This document shows positions 12,622 through 25,594 of a DNA stretch of 64,000 nt, piece by piece; within the stretch, counting starts at the first letter, position 1, and every line of letters begins with the position of its first letter. Source of the DNA: Cliona cf. orientalis (lineage: Eukaryota; Porifera; Demospongiae; Clionaida; Clionaidae); contig OZ005706.1 in NCBI GenBank assembly GCA_963930775.1, positions 1,240,001 through 1,304,000 on the forward strand. Direction: 5' to 3'. The position numbers and the translations under genes are program-made. Under the pieces are notes generated by a model, which worked only from the letters and a program-made list of their open reading frames with translations, had not been told where the DNA came from and did no database searches.

Positions 12622-13928
12622 CTAGACTGCAATATTTACCTGTACTCGAGCCTCAGTTAGGTCCACGCGCTGAGCCAGCTCTTCTCTTGTGAAGACATCT
12701 GGATAGTGAGTCTTCTCAAAGACTTTCTCCAGCTCTCTAAGCTGAACACTTGTGAATGTCGTGCGGTATCGCTTTTTTCTTCTCCGGTCTCCTATAATTT
12801 ATATTATAAGAAAACGCCCATAATAATACTTCTTTATGATGCTATTGAGCTATCCTGAGCTATCCACTGCGCTAGATGAACTTATAACTAGAATCTCTAA
12901 TTTTTAACTCTAAATGGTCACTGAATTTTTTTCTTTTTTACTGACCTTCACTGAGTCTCTCAAAGTGCTGAATGTCTACTGCAGCTGCTGCCTGGGAGAA
13001 GGGTGGCTGTGGTGCTCCATGTGTGGCTGATGGTGTTTGAGCGCTCTCAGACTGCAGGCTCGACGCAGTGGAACCTGTAGCGTTGGGAGAACACACTCAC
13101 TGGCATGCAGAACATGCATATGCCAGGTATGTACAGCTTTTCTTTACACACAGGCAACACAAGCAACTGATGCTTGTATTTTCCACACAACACCAAAAAC
13201 AAATTCTATTTTAGCCTTTAGTGGACGACCTAAGCTTATAATTGATTATAGACACGAATGGATTTTTTTAGTTTAGTAGATCTACCATAATTATAACTAC
13301 AATACAACAAAACGATGTAGCTAAATTTTAACGAGTGTGCATGCATGCATTGCAGGCCGCTTACCAGCTGACGGTGGAGTGAGTTGCGCTGCCGTGAGGA
13401 GAGGGTCTTGAATCGGCTGAAGAGTGGTATGCAGAGTGACACCAGTTGCGCCTCCAACGAGGCCATCCGTTTGGCTAGCTGGGGGACCTGCAACGCAAGA
13501 CAGTATTATAATAGGGAGGACTAATTACATCCTGCGCATAGCTATGGGCCTTGAAACCAAAATGCATTCACCAAGGCTAGGCTATGCCCGAAGGAATAAT
13601 CAGCACCTGTAGCTATCTTTGAAAATCGACCGGACTCACCTCCGGTAGCGCTCATTTGCGATTGTTGTAGTGCAACAACAACTGCTCCTTGCTGCATGGT
13701 GGTAATTGTCTGCAATGAGGGTGGTGGCGGGCCCGGGCTGCCTTCTTCTCTCTCGCTCGGCGGAGTGCTTGTACCCGATTCGCTGCTACTTTCGCTCCCG
13801 CTGGACATTTGCTCGTCCTTGCCGAGAATGTCGTCGATAGAATGTCTTCGAGATTTGGTGTCGCAGTGGTCTGTGGTCGTTGGCGGCATAACTGCACAAT
13901 CTTCGCTCATACTGTAAAACGCATCCAA
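11573..13928 (-). CDS. Arx-like paired-class homeobox transcription factor
   Basis: This is a nuclear DNA-binding regulator of the PRD-like homeobox class. Exons on the minus strand are 13928-13640, 13487-13365, 13074-12946, 12791-12640 and 12160-11573, giving 426 residues; an in-frame Met at 13910 would give 420. An octapeptide/eh1-like motif, HSIDDILG, lies near residues 29-36 and usually recruits Groucho. The homeodomain begins [10 protein letters not shown] and contains [13 protein letters not shown] and [12 protein letters not shown], with Gln at position 50, so it is paired-like with no paired domain. An intron splits it exactly between homeodomain residues 46 and 47, the classic PRD-class position. 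The C-terminal half is rich in Thr, Ala, Pro and Val. I see no OAR domain. By memory about 50 of 60 homeodomain residues match ARX, and POLA1 is the convergent neighbour. Alx, Drgx or another PRD-like family is the alternative name. Confidence 0.9.
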
Positions 13929-15276
13929 TACCGCAGCTGATACTAGCGCGGCAGTACAGCTTTTTTTAACTAACTAACTTGACTTCTTCTCTTGAAAGAA
14001 TTCCGGAAAGAATGATAATTATTCGCGGACGCTTTGACTGTCGTTGAAGACAGGACACAATGACAAAAACAAATTTAGACCAGGAAGATTAAATGAGCAC
14101 AAAAACGGTGTGCATTCCGCGGTCGCTTTGATCTCTAATCAAATGCTGTATGGGTTGGCCCAGGCACCAACTTGCAACGGCGCTAAGCTAATTATCGCGC
14201 ATTAATTATTGTGAATTTTATGCGATGGCTTTCGCCATGCCGCTCAATTAATTTTGGCAATGTAAACGCAATTAGTACCTCTAGCTAGCTTTGATTGCTA
14301 GACAAACGGTGACCACCCACCGGTTGTCATGCCATTCCCATGCAGTGCCTAATTTGGTCTTCGCAAACGTTGCCCGACCATAACTCAATTTACGCGGGCC
14401 ATTAAGGCGTCCGTTCGAATGAAGCGCTTATGTAATCAAAGGAAGCCACCAATGGTCGCGCGTTTGCTTCGTGGCTGTTGCGTCGACACTAGCTACGTAG
14501 TACTATACTGCATATATATGCGGAATGGCGGGAAAAGAAGGTTACTAAAATTAATAGGCCTGTGCCTTTATTTAATAGCAGAATCTTGTTAGGCCAAAAA
14601 TGTACCAGCATAACTAATACCTTGTCTGATACTGGCAAGGTGATTTTAATATCAAAATGAAGAAGATTAATTTCTTGCCTCAACAGTTACTATGCTATTC
14701 CAAGCTGGGGTCATGATGGCGAAAATTATTATAATCAAGCGTAGTTTTCTATAGCATGACATACATACATACACAAAAAATGCATTAAATGAGATAATAA
14801 TTATAATCATTTTCAAAATGTGGTGACAGTGTGGCATGTACATGGTGAATATACACAACGAAAAAATGAGTCGCAAATAATTAATAATGACACTAGCATC
14901 AGTATGCACATAAATCTCTGGCATGGCATAAATCATAATAATAATAATAATAATAATAGTGACCCAAAAATGAAGAAAAAAATAGCCAGAAATGCGTGCA
15001 TTCTTTCTCCTCACGGAGAAAAGATGTTACTGCCAACAGTAAGCATCCATACATTCCTATTAAAAAATGCTAGCAATTGTTTCATACATAGAATATAACA
15101 GGGCTCATAAGTAATCAACCCCATTATAATAATATTATTAAGTAGGGTGCTGGCCAGTACGTAGGTGAACATGCATGCACGCAGAAGAGAGCACCACAAG
15201 TGTTTCAGTTCCATTTTTTTTTATTATTAATGCTCAAAGCAGGCAGAACCAGCATTTTGACAACAAAAAAACTAGC
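13929..15276. promoter_or_regulatory. Arx-like upstream region, then spacer before importin alpha 3' end
   Basis: No exon was recognised. The first 550 bp (to about 14480) is non-repetitive and rich in homeodomain and TCF-type words: CTTTGATCT near 14127, CTAATTATCG near 14189, TTAATTATTG near 14201, CAATTAATT near 14246 and GTAATCAAAG near 14431. That fits a proximal promoter or enhancer of the homeobox gene. The rest is AT-rich, with a (TAA)n run near 14936-14958. The 3' UTR of importin alpha occupies the right end. Confidence 0.45.
15220..15225 (-). terminator. polyadenylation signal of importin alpha
   Basis: An AATAAA hexamer on the minus strand about 52 bp downstream of the importin alpha stop codon, a normal distance for a short 3' UTR. 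Confidence 0.55.
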
Positions 15277-18200
15277 TCAGATCTTGAAACCTCCTTCAGG
15301 AAGATTGGAGGGACCAAACTGGAATGCCTGAGGACCAGCTTGGGGCGCTAAGGAGTTATCTTCAATCTGTTCAGGGAGAAAGAAAAGAAGAGAGAGAGAG
15401 AGAGAGAGAGAGATTAATTTCAAATCGATCAATTCAAAGCAGCATCACTTACATCAGAGGTAAAGTACTTGTCGATAATGGTATAAGCTAATTTGTAGAT
15501 GTCCTCGTTTTTGTGTTGCTGGAGTTTTTCGATCTTCTCCACGCCTCCAGACTCTTCGATGGCTGTTGCCACAAACTCTGCATCAGTCCCAGCCAACTTC
15601 AGGATGTTCCCTAAGCCGTCCAACAGCACCTGGATGATCTGTGCACGTACAGAAAGAATGACAGTGATAATACATATTCAGACTATAGTGGAATATCTCT
15701 ATTACGAGTAGGAGTAGTCTCATCCCTAGCATTAATTTTTTTCAAATTTAATGTTGCAAGGAGCTGGGAGAGAGGGCACAGGGGGGGACAAGGCTAGAGA
15801 TTTCCCCTAGGTTTGAGATTAGTCATAGAGATGAATTTTTTAAACTTTCGTGTGTATGCTTACGGTAATTTTAGTGCACGTTCTTGCTGAAATAATACAA
15901 AATACTATCTCTAACCAGGACACCATTTGTTGTCCCAGCTATAATAATATAGAGAAGTGTACAAAACAACCACTGAAATGTGACACCTCTTTAATCGGAA
16001 CACTTCAAGTGCTCCCAAACGCGAGGGGAAATTATTGCAGTGAACACCTTGCTACATATGTATATACGTACGACTATTGTCATGTTCTTCAAGTAATGAG
16101 GAACTCACTGTAGTGTCTTTGCAGTCTAGAAGGTTACACATGGCAGGAATGGCACCTTGAGTCACCAGGTAGCTCACCTGAAGTGATAATAATTATCAAT
16201 AATCAAGGTTATGGAAATAAAGGTGGGTGCGTACATCAGTTGCTATAGCAAGCAAATTAACATGCATATACAACACTCAGCGTAGGGGGAGACTGAAAGA
16301 GGAGGAGGAGGAGGAGGAGAGAGAGAGAGAGAAGGGGAGAGAGACCTGCTCTGGAGTTCCACCAACAGTGAAGTTGCTCACTGCCCATGCAGCCTCCTTC
16401 TGGGTTCTGAACTCCGCCCTCGCCAGTGCATCAACAATCGCCGGGACCAGATTTGCATCGATAACCATCTAAGGAAAAAGAAGAAATAGCCAAGGCATAA
16501 ATCGCCACAAAAACTAACTGTCTAGATATCACATTCCACGGTATGATAGCTTTCTTATTAGTTGAGTAATAGCGTCAACATAGTTATGCTCTTTGAAGAT
16601 CAAAGACTGACAACACAACATACCATCAATAATTACACGGATTCTCAAGAATACATACAGATACATGCGGTACGTATACGCACAGTAACAGAAATAGTCA
16701 AATCTTGTGACACTTGCATAATAATACGATAAAATAAGTAATAATTTCCCAGGGTAAAATACTATAATACAGTGAACTAATAAACATAATTAGGAGAAAC
16801 CGTCCTGCCCCCCCCCCCCCCTCTTCCCCTTACCCCCTTCCTCAAATGAACCCACCACAGCCTGCTCTGCTCAAGCAGAGCTACAGCTATATATCTCAAT
16901 CACACATTAAGCTAAAAGCATCAACATCCAACAAATATATAATATTATTATACATAGTAAGTAGCATTACCTGGACTTGATGTCTGTTGCCTGCTACGAT
17001 ATTTGATACTGTCCATACCGCCTCCTAAAAAAATAAATGTGCATGAGTGTGTGTGTGTGTGTATGTGTGAGTGAGAGATGACAGGTGAGACGTTCGCATG
17101 TGTGTGTGTTAATGAGATGATTACATTCTTCGTAATCACGAGAAATAAAAAGAAGCACGAGCACCGACCCATGAAGATCCCCCACACGCATCTTTTGAGT
17201 CCATCCAGACCAAACGAGCATGCACCAGACAACCATACAAATACAAATGAGCTAAATTGGCGGAACCGTGTAACCCTGCGCTATCTAATTCAAGTTCGGC
17301 ATGAGCAGTGAAGAAAAGCATCACAGAGTTAATCAAGAGAGAGAGAGAGAGAGAGGGGGGGGGGGGATCAAAGAGTGTTTTTGCTGCGTGTGCTTGCTTG
17401 CATGCTTACTCTGACAATGCCTGGTCGGGTATGGTGCATCAGGCTGAGCAGGTGTGGCAGTATGCCGGCATCCAGTACAGCTTGGGTCTGAGCATCATTT
17501 CCTGTGACTATGTTACCAAGAGTTCTCAACGCAGGAAGCTGCATATTGTGTATGAAAAAGGAGAGAAAAGTGTAGGGGGGAAGGAGAAAGAGTGGGGAGA
17601 GAGAGAGAGAGAGAGACAGAGAAGGAAATATGGAGGAAAAATTGAGTCACGCAGTCACATTGCATTCCACCAATGCACTTACCACAATCTTATTCTCATC
17701 GGACGACAGCAGGGGGACCAGCTTTGGAACAACACCAGACTCCACAACCACCTGCGACAAACAGCACATTATAATAATAATCTAAAGTAAGTACATAGTA
17801 CTACATTAACTTCACGCACATTCGGCACCATAAACAATGGCAGAATCGGCTCACAAACACAAACTAGGTAAAGAGTCATTAACTCGCTTGATGGGAGCTA
17901 ATTCCCACCAGCCAACCAGGCCTGTTGTCGTGCCAATTATACTCTAAGGAATTAAAGTTGTTTGCGTGATAGAGTTACCTTGTGGTTTCTTAGACAATTA
18001 GTGAGCTTGCATGCTTGCATGGGCACATCGCATGCTTCCGTGCTTACACATATACATACCTGCGATGAAGCATGGAGGGAGGCGATGGGCATTACCGCAT
18101 GCGATGTAACAGGGTAAAAAAATTAACGCTACACTCTCTAAAGTGATAATAATCACATTATATCATACATACGTATGAATGCACGAACGTACGTACGTAG

Positions 18201-18616
18201 GTGTGTTGGTGTACACGGTACACAAGGGTGTTATTGGAACTATGTAAACATACCAGCCCAAATCATCCTGACTATGCTTTGGATGGGGCAATTTGGCCGC
18301 AAGGCAAGGCAAATCAACTTCTGAACCCCATGCAGTATTATATTATAATAATAATAATACACTTACATTGTGTGCCGGGTGGTACTGCAGCTATTGCACA
18401 TACAGTACAGCTATATACAGCAGGCGAAGGCAACAACAGAGGGACTGGCGCTAATTGCATTTCTGTCTGGGAATGCCTTTGATGCTGATAATCTACCTAA
18501 CTACCATAATGACCACATAAGAGGGGTGGGTGTGTCCGGCCATGTTATGCCGCTAACACGAGGATTGTTTACGCTGGAAATGCTGAAAATGTGATAGTGT
18601 GCAGGGTTTCATGGCA

Positions 18617-18654
<38 letters not shown>

Positions 18655-19262
18655 ACAGAGAGAGAGCGAGTAAAAAAGAGAGAGGGAGGGGGTACAGAAA
18701 GAGAGCACGAGCGAACCGAGGGAGCAAGCGAAAGAGCAAAAGGCTTCTATTGTATTAATATCCTACACACATCAGAGAAGAGCTATTAGAATGTGGTCTA
18801 CCCCCCTTTTTTGGATGATCTGAGGCCATTTACTTTTAACATCCTCAAGGTGACCTTTGATGTGGAGGGAAGGGTACATTTCTTACAAATTAGGGAAATG
18901 GAAGAAAACCACAGGCAGCCACAGAAGGGGGCATCATCTGACCCAATGACCACCAATAACCACAGGGGTCTCCCCTTACGTCATCCTTACCCCCACTTGG
19001 ACGTGGGAATGTTAATATTAATTATTAACACTTTGATAAGATAACTCATAATTATTATTACAAACCACCACATCATTAATTCACATCCTATGGGATAAGC
19101 CATAGGACTTTAAAAGGATATTGATTGCAGCTGTGCTTTTTACCTGGATCTGCTTGTCCTTTCCCTCCGCTAGAAATGAAAGTGCCCAGCAAGCATCCAC
19201 TCGAACTGCTAGGTCTTGACATTGAACCAACTCAACAAGTGCAGGTAATGTCTGGAAGACAG

Positions 19263-19318
<56 letters not shown>

Positions 19319-22300
19319 GGTGGAGCGAATTCATTGACATCCCTTAGCATAATATTATTATAAGGCACATACAATATACACTGTACATGTACAGAGCTCC
19401 TTACCTTACAAACTGACTCAAAAGGTGGCGGTGGGTTCTTGTTGCGACACAAGTTAGACAATGTCCACGCAACATTTCTCAGAAACATGATCTGTGAAAG
19501 TATGATAATTATCGAGTAGCTAAACAAAACAGCTTGACGACCCTTTACCAAAATCACCAATACCGTAAACTCTGGTTATTAAGTGCACCTCGCTATTAAG
19601 CGCACATTATTTATTAAGCGCATGCCCTCTTCTTGTCATAAGCTATTGTTTATTAAGCGCATGCGCTTAATAGGCGTGGCATTCTATGAAGCTGACCTTG
19701 ACCGGCTGGAAAGTAGTTGGAGTCCAGCTATCTTTGGAGAAATGATGGCCACGAATAACGTTATCATGCAAGAAGATCGACTAATCGCCAGCACTCGTCA
19801 GCTCGAGCGGCAACTGTAAACGTTAAAGTGCTCGATCGATCGATCGAGCGCTAGTGCTAGCTATAGCTAGCTCTAGCCAGAGCTCTAGCGGCAGGCCTCG
19901 CATCCATCACGTGCCCAAACGCTTATGGGCGTGGTTATGTGCCGTATAAGCGCATATCCTTTATTAAGCGTATACTGTCATTCCGTTTACCGCTATAAGC
20001 GCATGCGCTTATTAACCAGAGTCTACGGTATGCTATATACTACACTACAATGCCATGACATGGACTACATTGTCTATTTGATCTCCTGGCTCTAAATAGC
20101 TAAAAGCTGAAAGTGCATGAGCTAAAGTGCTCATCCTACATGTAAACTGACTTACTGGTGTCTGTGGGTTGACAAAGGACAGTAGGGGGTCGATAATTCC
20201 TTGCGATATGACGTAGTCTCTGCACTCTGACCCATCCCCCGTGATGTTCCCCAGGGCCCAGACGGCCTGCTCGCTGACGTGAGGGTGAGGTGATCGCAAC
20301 AGCTGCACCAATAAGGGGACTGCCCCTAGCCTGACGACCGTTCTTGTCTGCTCTGAGTTCCCCGAAGCGATGTTGGTAAGCGCCCAAGCTGACTCGAATT
20401 GTAGCAGTGGGCTGAATTAAACAAGGGAGAGAGGTAGTTAAGCTTTCTTTCCTCTCTCTCTCTCTCTCTCTCTTTCTCTCCCCCTCCCTCTCTCTTTTTC
20501 ACATAATTATGTAACCTAATCACTACCCATGATATGCGAAAGGAAAGATGAAACTTAAATCAAAGAAAGAGTATTCATTCCTACAGCTAGATAGTGACTT
20601 TTTGTATATGGACTTGAAATAGGCCCAAGTTGGCACAATAACTCCCACATTTATGGTATCACAGAGCCAGTCCATGTCGCCATTACCTATATTGTATCAA
20701 CACTAATTAAGAGTACGCCCCCATCCAATCTAGCTCGTTAGATGATTCAATTTTCCGAGTCAAAAGCATGTCAAGCCTTCCCTCCCCAAAAGGGCCCAAA
20801 ACCGAGTGTCTGAGACTATTGAATCAGACAAAAAGCAAATAGTTTGGCAGAAACAGTCCGTATGTTGTCGTTGAAGACTGGTCTCACCTGTCGTTCTGAA
20901 GGCAGGCCACCAACACAGGCACAATGCCAGACCTGAAAATTAAGTCATCCAGGTAACGACATCATAATTACGTAACTTTTGCTTAACTCACTGGATGAGT
21001 TCATCGATGGGTGGGTTCTTGTCCTTTGAGAGAATTTTTCTATGATGATAATTGTGAACAAAAAAGGGACAGTTCGTCAGAGTACATGTAGATGGCAAAG
21101 GACTAAAGAGTTACGGTAATGTGATTTCCCATGTACATGTTACCCGTTAAACACATGGACATAAAGGTGGTGAAGTGTCCAGTCATTGCATCAGAAACCG
21201 CCACCATCCATTATAGTATCATGACAGAGTTACATGCCTTCTTAACAAACAAAATATGTTAATTGGTACATTCAGTGGGTCTCCTCATTTGCTCAATAGA
21301 TAATAAGGTCAGCCTTTTACCCAGGCACGCCCTTTCCACATGAAAAAAATATTGCATGTCCATGTAGTTAGTAGATGCTTAATAAGCTACCAAAGTATGA
21401 AGGTGTATAATTATCTATCTGTATGATGAAAGGTAAGCCGTTTTGACATCATTCAACAATTAGTTACACTATCAGCCACACCATCCAGAAAAATTCAAAA
21501 ACCACCAGAGGAGGAATTTTGACTCATAATCATAAATCAGAAGGCAACAAATTATATTGGACCAGCGTTGCCCTTTGACCTTTATCCCCAGTGGTATTTG
21601 CTGACTGGACGGGCCAGTGGCTGAAAGCTGAGCCTCTCTGTCTATATAGCTCTAGCTACTCACCTTACCTCACGGAGGCTTCAAGGAAAGAGAGAGAGAT
21701 GTGGATTCAGTGATCGGATTTCAAGTTTGTTTATTCGAGCCAGCTGCGGCGGCAGAAGCGAACTCTAAACTAGGCTGCAGGCACACAAAGAATCAGGCCA
21801 AGATCAAACGCAAGGTGGTAAGCGAAGAACATCCGGCCACAATCAATTATCTGGGCTGTATTCTGAAATCATTTAACAAACTCACACACACACACACACA
21901 CACCAAAACTGATATCATAGTGACTATTGATGAAATGATCCAATTTACATAATGTCAGAATTGAATGAGGGCATTAGCAGCATAACACACACACATATTG
22001 TCAAACACCGAGTCAGGTAGCCCGTCAGTCAGTGCCTGATAGGACCACCTTTCTCCTTGAGGCTACAATCAATGGTAGTCTGCCGCACCAATTACGGTTC
22101 AAGGTTGTAAAGCCTCTTACTCAAAGGGGTCAATTAATTACCCAGGGCACAACTTTACCACCAAATGTAATTGTGGGCTACACTTCAGCAGCACTAATAA
22201 GTGGATACTGCCAACAGTAGCTGACAATGTCTAAAAAGGCGACAATGTTTGGTACACAAGTCTCACGCTCAGACCACACAAGCTTTTAAGCAATGTCTCT

Positions 22301-25127
22301 GAATTATGTGAGCAAACACAATCTTTGATGATTGGTCTCTCTCAGTCAAAGCACTCAAAAATGGGGTGGGTGGTTAGAGATCTCATGTAACTGGGTGTGG
22401 TTTTCTTTTAATGAGAAGGAAATACAAGTGCAGGGTTTTTGGCGGCTATTTAGTCTTTAGCTAGAAAGCGTCTGGAGGGCATTTTTTAAATAATACCGAG
22501 AGAGCTACTCCCATACGTGTAGTATCACCTGACTACCATAAGGGTAAGAACAGCAACGTACTTGCTGGAATCTTGCAGTCATAACCTCTGACCTCCATGA
22601 GTGCCAAAAAAAGTACGCTATTCTGGGCAAAATGTTTACTATAGGTGGTCAGCTATAGATGGTGGCACTTGTAGATAACCTAATAATATTATTATTAGTC
22701 GAGCCTCACAACCCACAATCGATCTTGTAGGATACTGTATGTGACAGGGGAAATGCCTAGTGATAATCATTGTACATGTACATAATCCGTTTCGACTACA
22801 AAGGCTAGGAGGATATGTCGTGAAGCTGATTCCTGTAAACTTGCTATGTCCAGGAAACACCTATCACTTCCTAATATCTTATCTTGGAATTCCACTGAGA
22901 GGGAGACACCAATTCTCCACAGTTACACTGGATAAAAGGTCTATCTACAACCATATAATGTTACTGTATTTCTGCAGCTACACAAGTGTACGTTTATTAC
23001 ACAGGGTGTGAAGCACAGGGATTCCCAATCCCTAAGGTGACCCTCGCCACTGCCACCCCCCCTCCCCCCCCCCCCCCCCCAAAAAAAAAACTATTATTTG
23101 TAAGTCCTACAGTGCTGGAATATGTGTGATACCCCCCTCCCACATGAGGACCAGCAATTATTGATCCCTGTTGCTGTATAAAATTCTATCACCACTATAA
23201 TATTATGTAAATCTTTACCTGGCCTGTTGAACTGCTGCAAATTGCTCCTGAGGGTTGTTGCTCTGTGCTTGCTGAAGGTACACACACACACGCGCACACA
23301 CACACAATATAACATACAACAAAAGAGATAAAAAACATCAAACGGCATACAAATGACCACTCTATCACGCACACGTGTGCATACATACACACCCCCACCC
23401 CTCATACACCCAACGATTTGTAGAGAAAAGTACAAGTTAGGGAGAGAGGGGGGGCAGTACATGTGCCCTTGTATGTACATGCTCTTTTGGCACCTACTTT
23501 TTGAAGTTTCATGCTCTTGAGCACCATGCAACATACGTTGTACAAACTTTATCAAAGAGAGAAGGTGAGGGGAGGGAGGGAGGGGGGGAGTGTGAACCAT
23601 ATTTCATCACATGCTGGAGACTGTTGAAACTTCAAGGCCTAAGGCTATGTACTACCACTACTCAAAACCCAATGAGCTAATAATGACATCATCTCAAACC
23701 TTACCGCTAGACTCGACTGTCATCAATTAGGTGAGGTAATAGAATGATGTCATTTCCCAGTATAGTGTACTATTATTATTACCTACAATGGACACCACAT
23801 GCAATCGATGTGCTATACTTGCACCACAAAAACAATTAGTCCGCAGACAACGGTGCCCTTAGTATTGTTCTTATCCCCCACTCTTGTAGTACGTAATCAA
23901 TAGCGTCAGCCTGCAAACAGCGTGGCACATGCCTGGGACACTCGATATGCACTAGTACTTGGCATAATTGCCATACATGCTGCCTTGATACGCACTGGTA
24001 CTTGGAATAATTGATATCTGATATGCCTATTCACGCATCCTACACCAGCTCGTACATGGGTCCAATAGGTGGGCAGGAACGTCTCCTCACTAAACATAGT
24101 TAGATCAAAATGCAAAACTTTGCCCAGGGAAATGTGATTTTTTTTTCTGTTTGCCAAACCTAGCTAGAAGCTGAAACCCACAATACCAAGTGTATTCATT
24201 ATGGACTATATCAACTTTCTCATACATACATACATACATACACACAATGTCATAATATATACATACATGTGTACATACACACATACATGTTGTTTCGATT
24301 TTCCCAACACTAATTGTTTACTCCACTAATAGCAGGGGTCACTATCTACATAACTACATGACCACACACAGCCTCATTTTCACATGCACATGATATACAT
24401 GTAGGTATAATAATTATTATACAAGTTATAGGGGTTACCCCTATTAGGCCACACCCACCATGACTAATGACTGCAGTGCTTCGATGGTGAGGACGGGTCC
24501 CAGTCCCCCGGGGTGCGTGTCTTCATCCTCATCCACGTTGATGTTACGACGCTTTCTCATCACTTCATCTTTTTTACTCTGAGGGAGGTAGAAAGGGGGT
24601 AATGAAATATCAACACCTTTTCAATTATCCCCAGTGGATGAGGAGCCCCCCTAATAATGATGACTGAATAAAGGGTCCATTTCTTTTCGAAATTCAGTTC
24701 ATAATAAGTGATTATAAACTCTGAAATGAGGGAGAACCCTCTTTTACTTAATTTAGACACAACTGAATTGACCCACCATCGAGAAGTACCAACCATACTC
24801 GAAAGAGTGCACCATAAGATTGACCCAGGAGTAGCTTACAGTTGCCAGGCCAGTTTATCTTAAAATTATTAGGACCCCCCTATATGATAAACATGATACA
24901 CACAAAAATTAATAAGAATTACTTTTCTGAGTTCCACTGTGACCTCTGACCTCCGCTGGCGCATCTCCTGGAAAAAGGAAGTTGGTGATTCTTTTCTTTC
25001 AGCCCTGACTACCCAGCACTGTGGCTTCACACAAGCTGCACCCTACGCTCACACTCTATCTAACACTCAAACTTACGGTCATATCTCGACCTTTATTCTT
25101 GAATGACTTTATCCGAGACTCTGACAT
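15277..25127 (-). CDS. importin subunit alpha, KPNA3/KPNA4 type
   Basis: This is the cytosolic adaptor that binds classical nuclear localisation signals and docks to importin beta. Sixteen exons on the minus strand: 25127-25077, 24967-24923, 24578-24459, 23271-23219, 21039-20992, 20932-20888, 20411-20156, 19491-19405, 19251-19144, 17751-17683, 17538-17410, 17024-16971, 16468-16346, 16177-16109, 15638-15453 and 15366-15277. All phases agree, giving 510 residues, the usual length. The IBB domain is at residues 1-50 ([21 protein letters not shown]). Armadillo repeats follow with the NLS-groove Trp/Asn signature ([64 protein letters not shown]). The end ([27 protein letters not shown].. and a GGFKI tail) is typical of the alpha-3/4 group. 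Introns hold GA tracts beside acceptors and a MITE in the 20155-19492 intron. Confidence 0.96.
19563..20028. mobile_element. MITE family A, copy 1 (TA-flanked, TIR CCGTAAACTCTGGTTATTAA)
   Basis: A non-coding element of about 466 bp in an importin alpha intron. It begins CCGTAAACTCTGGTTATTAA and ends with the near-perfect inverse, TTAACCAGAGTCTACGG. A TA dinucleotide on each side looks like a target-site duplication, as made by Tc1/mariner-like transposases. Inside are repeated AAGCGCATGCGC-like words and a GATC-rich palindromic centre. It has no transposase. A second copy is at 28012-28552. Confidence 0.85.
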
Positions 25128-25594
25128 GGTGTTGCCTTGTTCTGTTGGCAGAAACGAAACGAGTGGGGTAAAAATGTACCCCCGGTGAAAGAATAACGGC
25201 TTTCTACTCGTTTTACCCGACAGAGTGGGGTCTTATTTTAAGGGTTTATTGTGTTCTTACGTTTCTGGGTGTGATTTTAGAAGAGTTTCGATCCCTCGGG
25301 CATCTCTAAGACTCACAAAGAGTCGGCCCGAGTAAAACCTTACTCCGAAAGCTACCTGTTGTCTTTTAGAACCGCCTGACTCCTGTAGAGAGCCCGATAC
25401 ACCTTCGTTTCTTTTCTTCGATGACTCAATCCTCGGCTAGTATATCCTCATGTGGAATGTTACGCATGCGTGATATCCAGGAAAAGTAGGAGTAGATTAC
25501 GGAGTTAATTTCAAGAATACGGAACAATGATAGCTGGAAATGGTCGTCTGACCAGAGATTGTGGGGACTTCCACATGTTCCATCACTTCCCAAA
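25128..25594. promoter_or_regulatory. bidirectional promoter between importin alpha and the CAMLG-like gene
   Basis: The 467 bp between two divergent start codons must carry both 5' UTRs and promoters, unless there are unseen upstream exons. It is repeat-free and less AT-rich than its surroundings. A repeated CGAGTGGGGT / AGAGTGGGGT word lies near 25160-25230, and CGATGACTCAATCC near 25420 contains an AP-1-like TGACTCA. No TATA box was seen at a convincing place. Confidence 0.55.

Noticed and set aside
19583-19819. 78-codon frame inside MITE family A
   Set aside because: It is made of the element's own repeated words and is not kept in the second copy.
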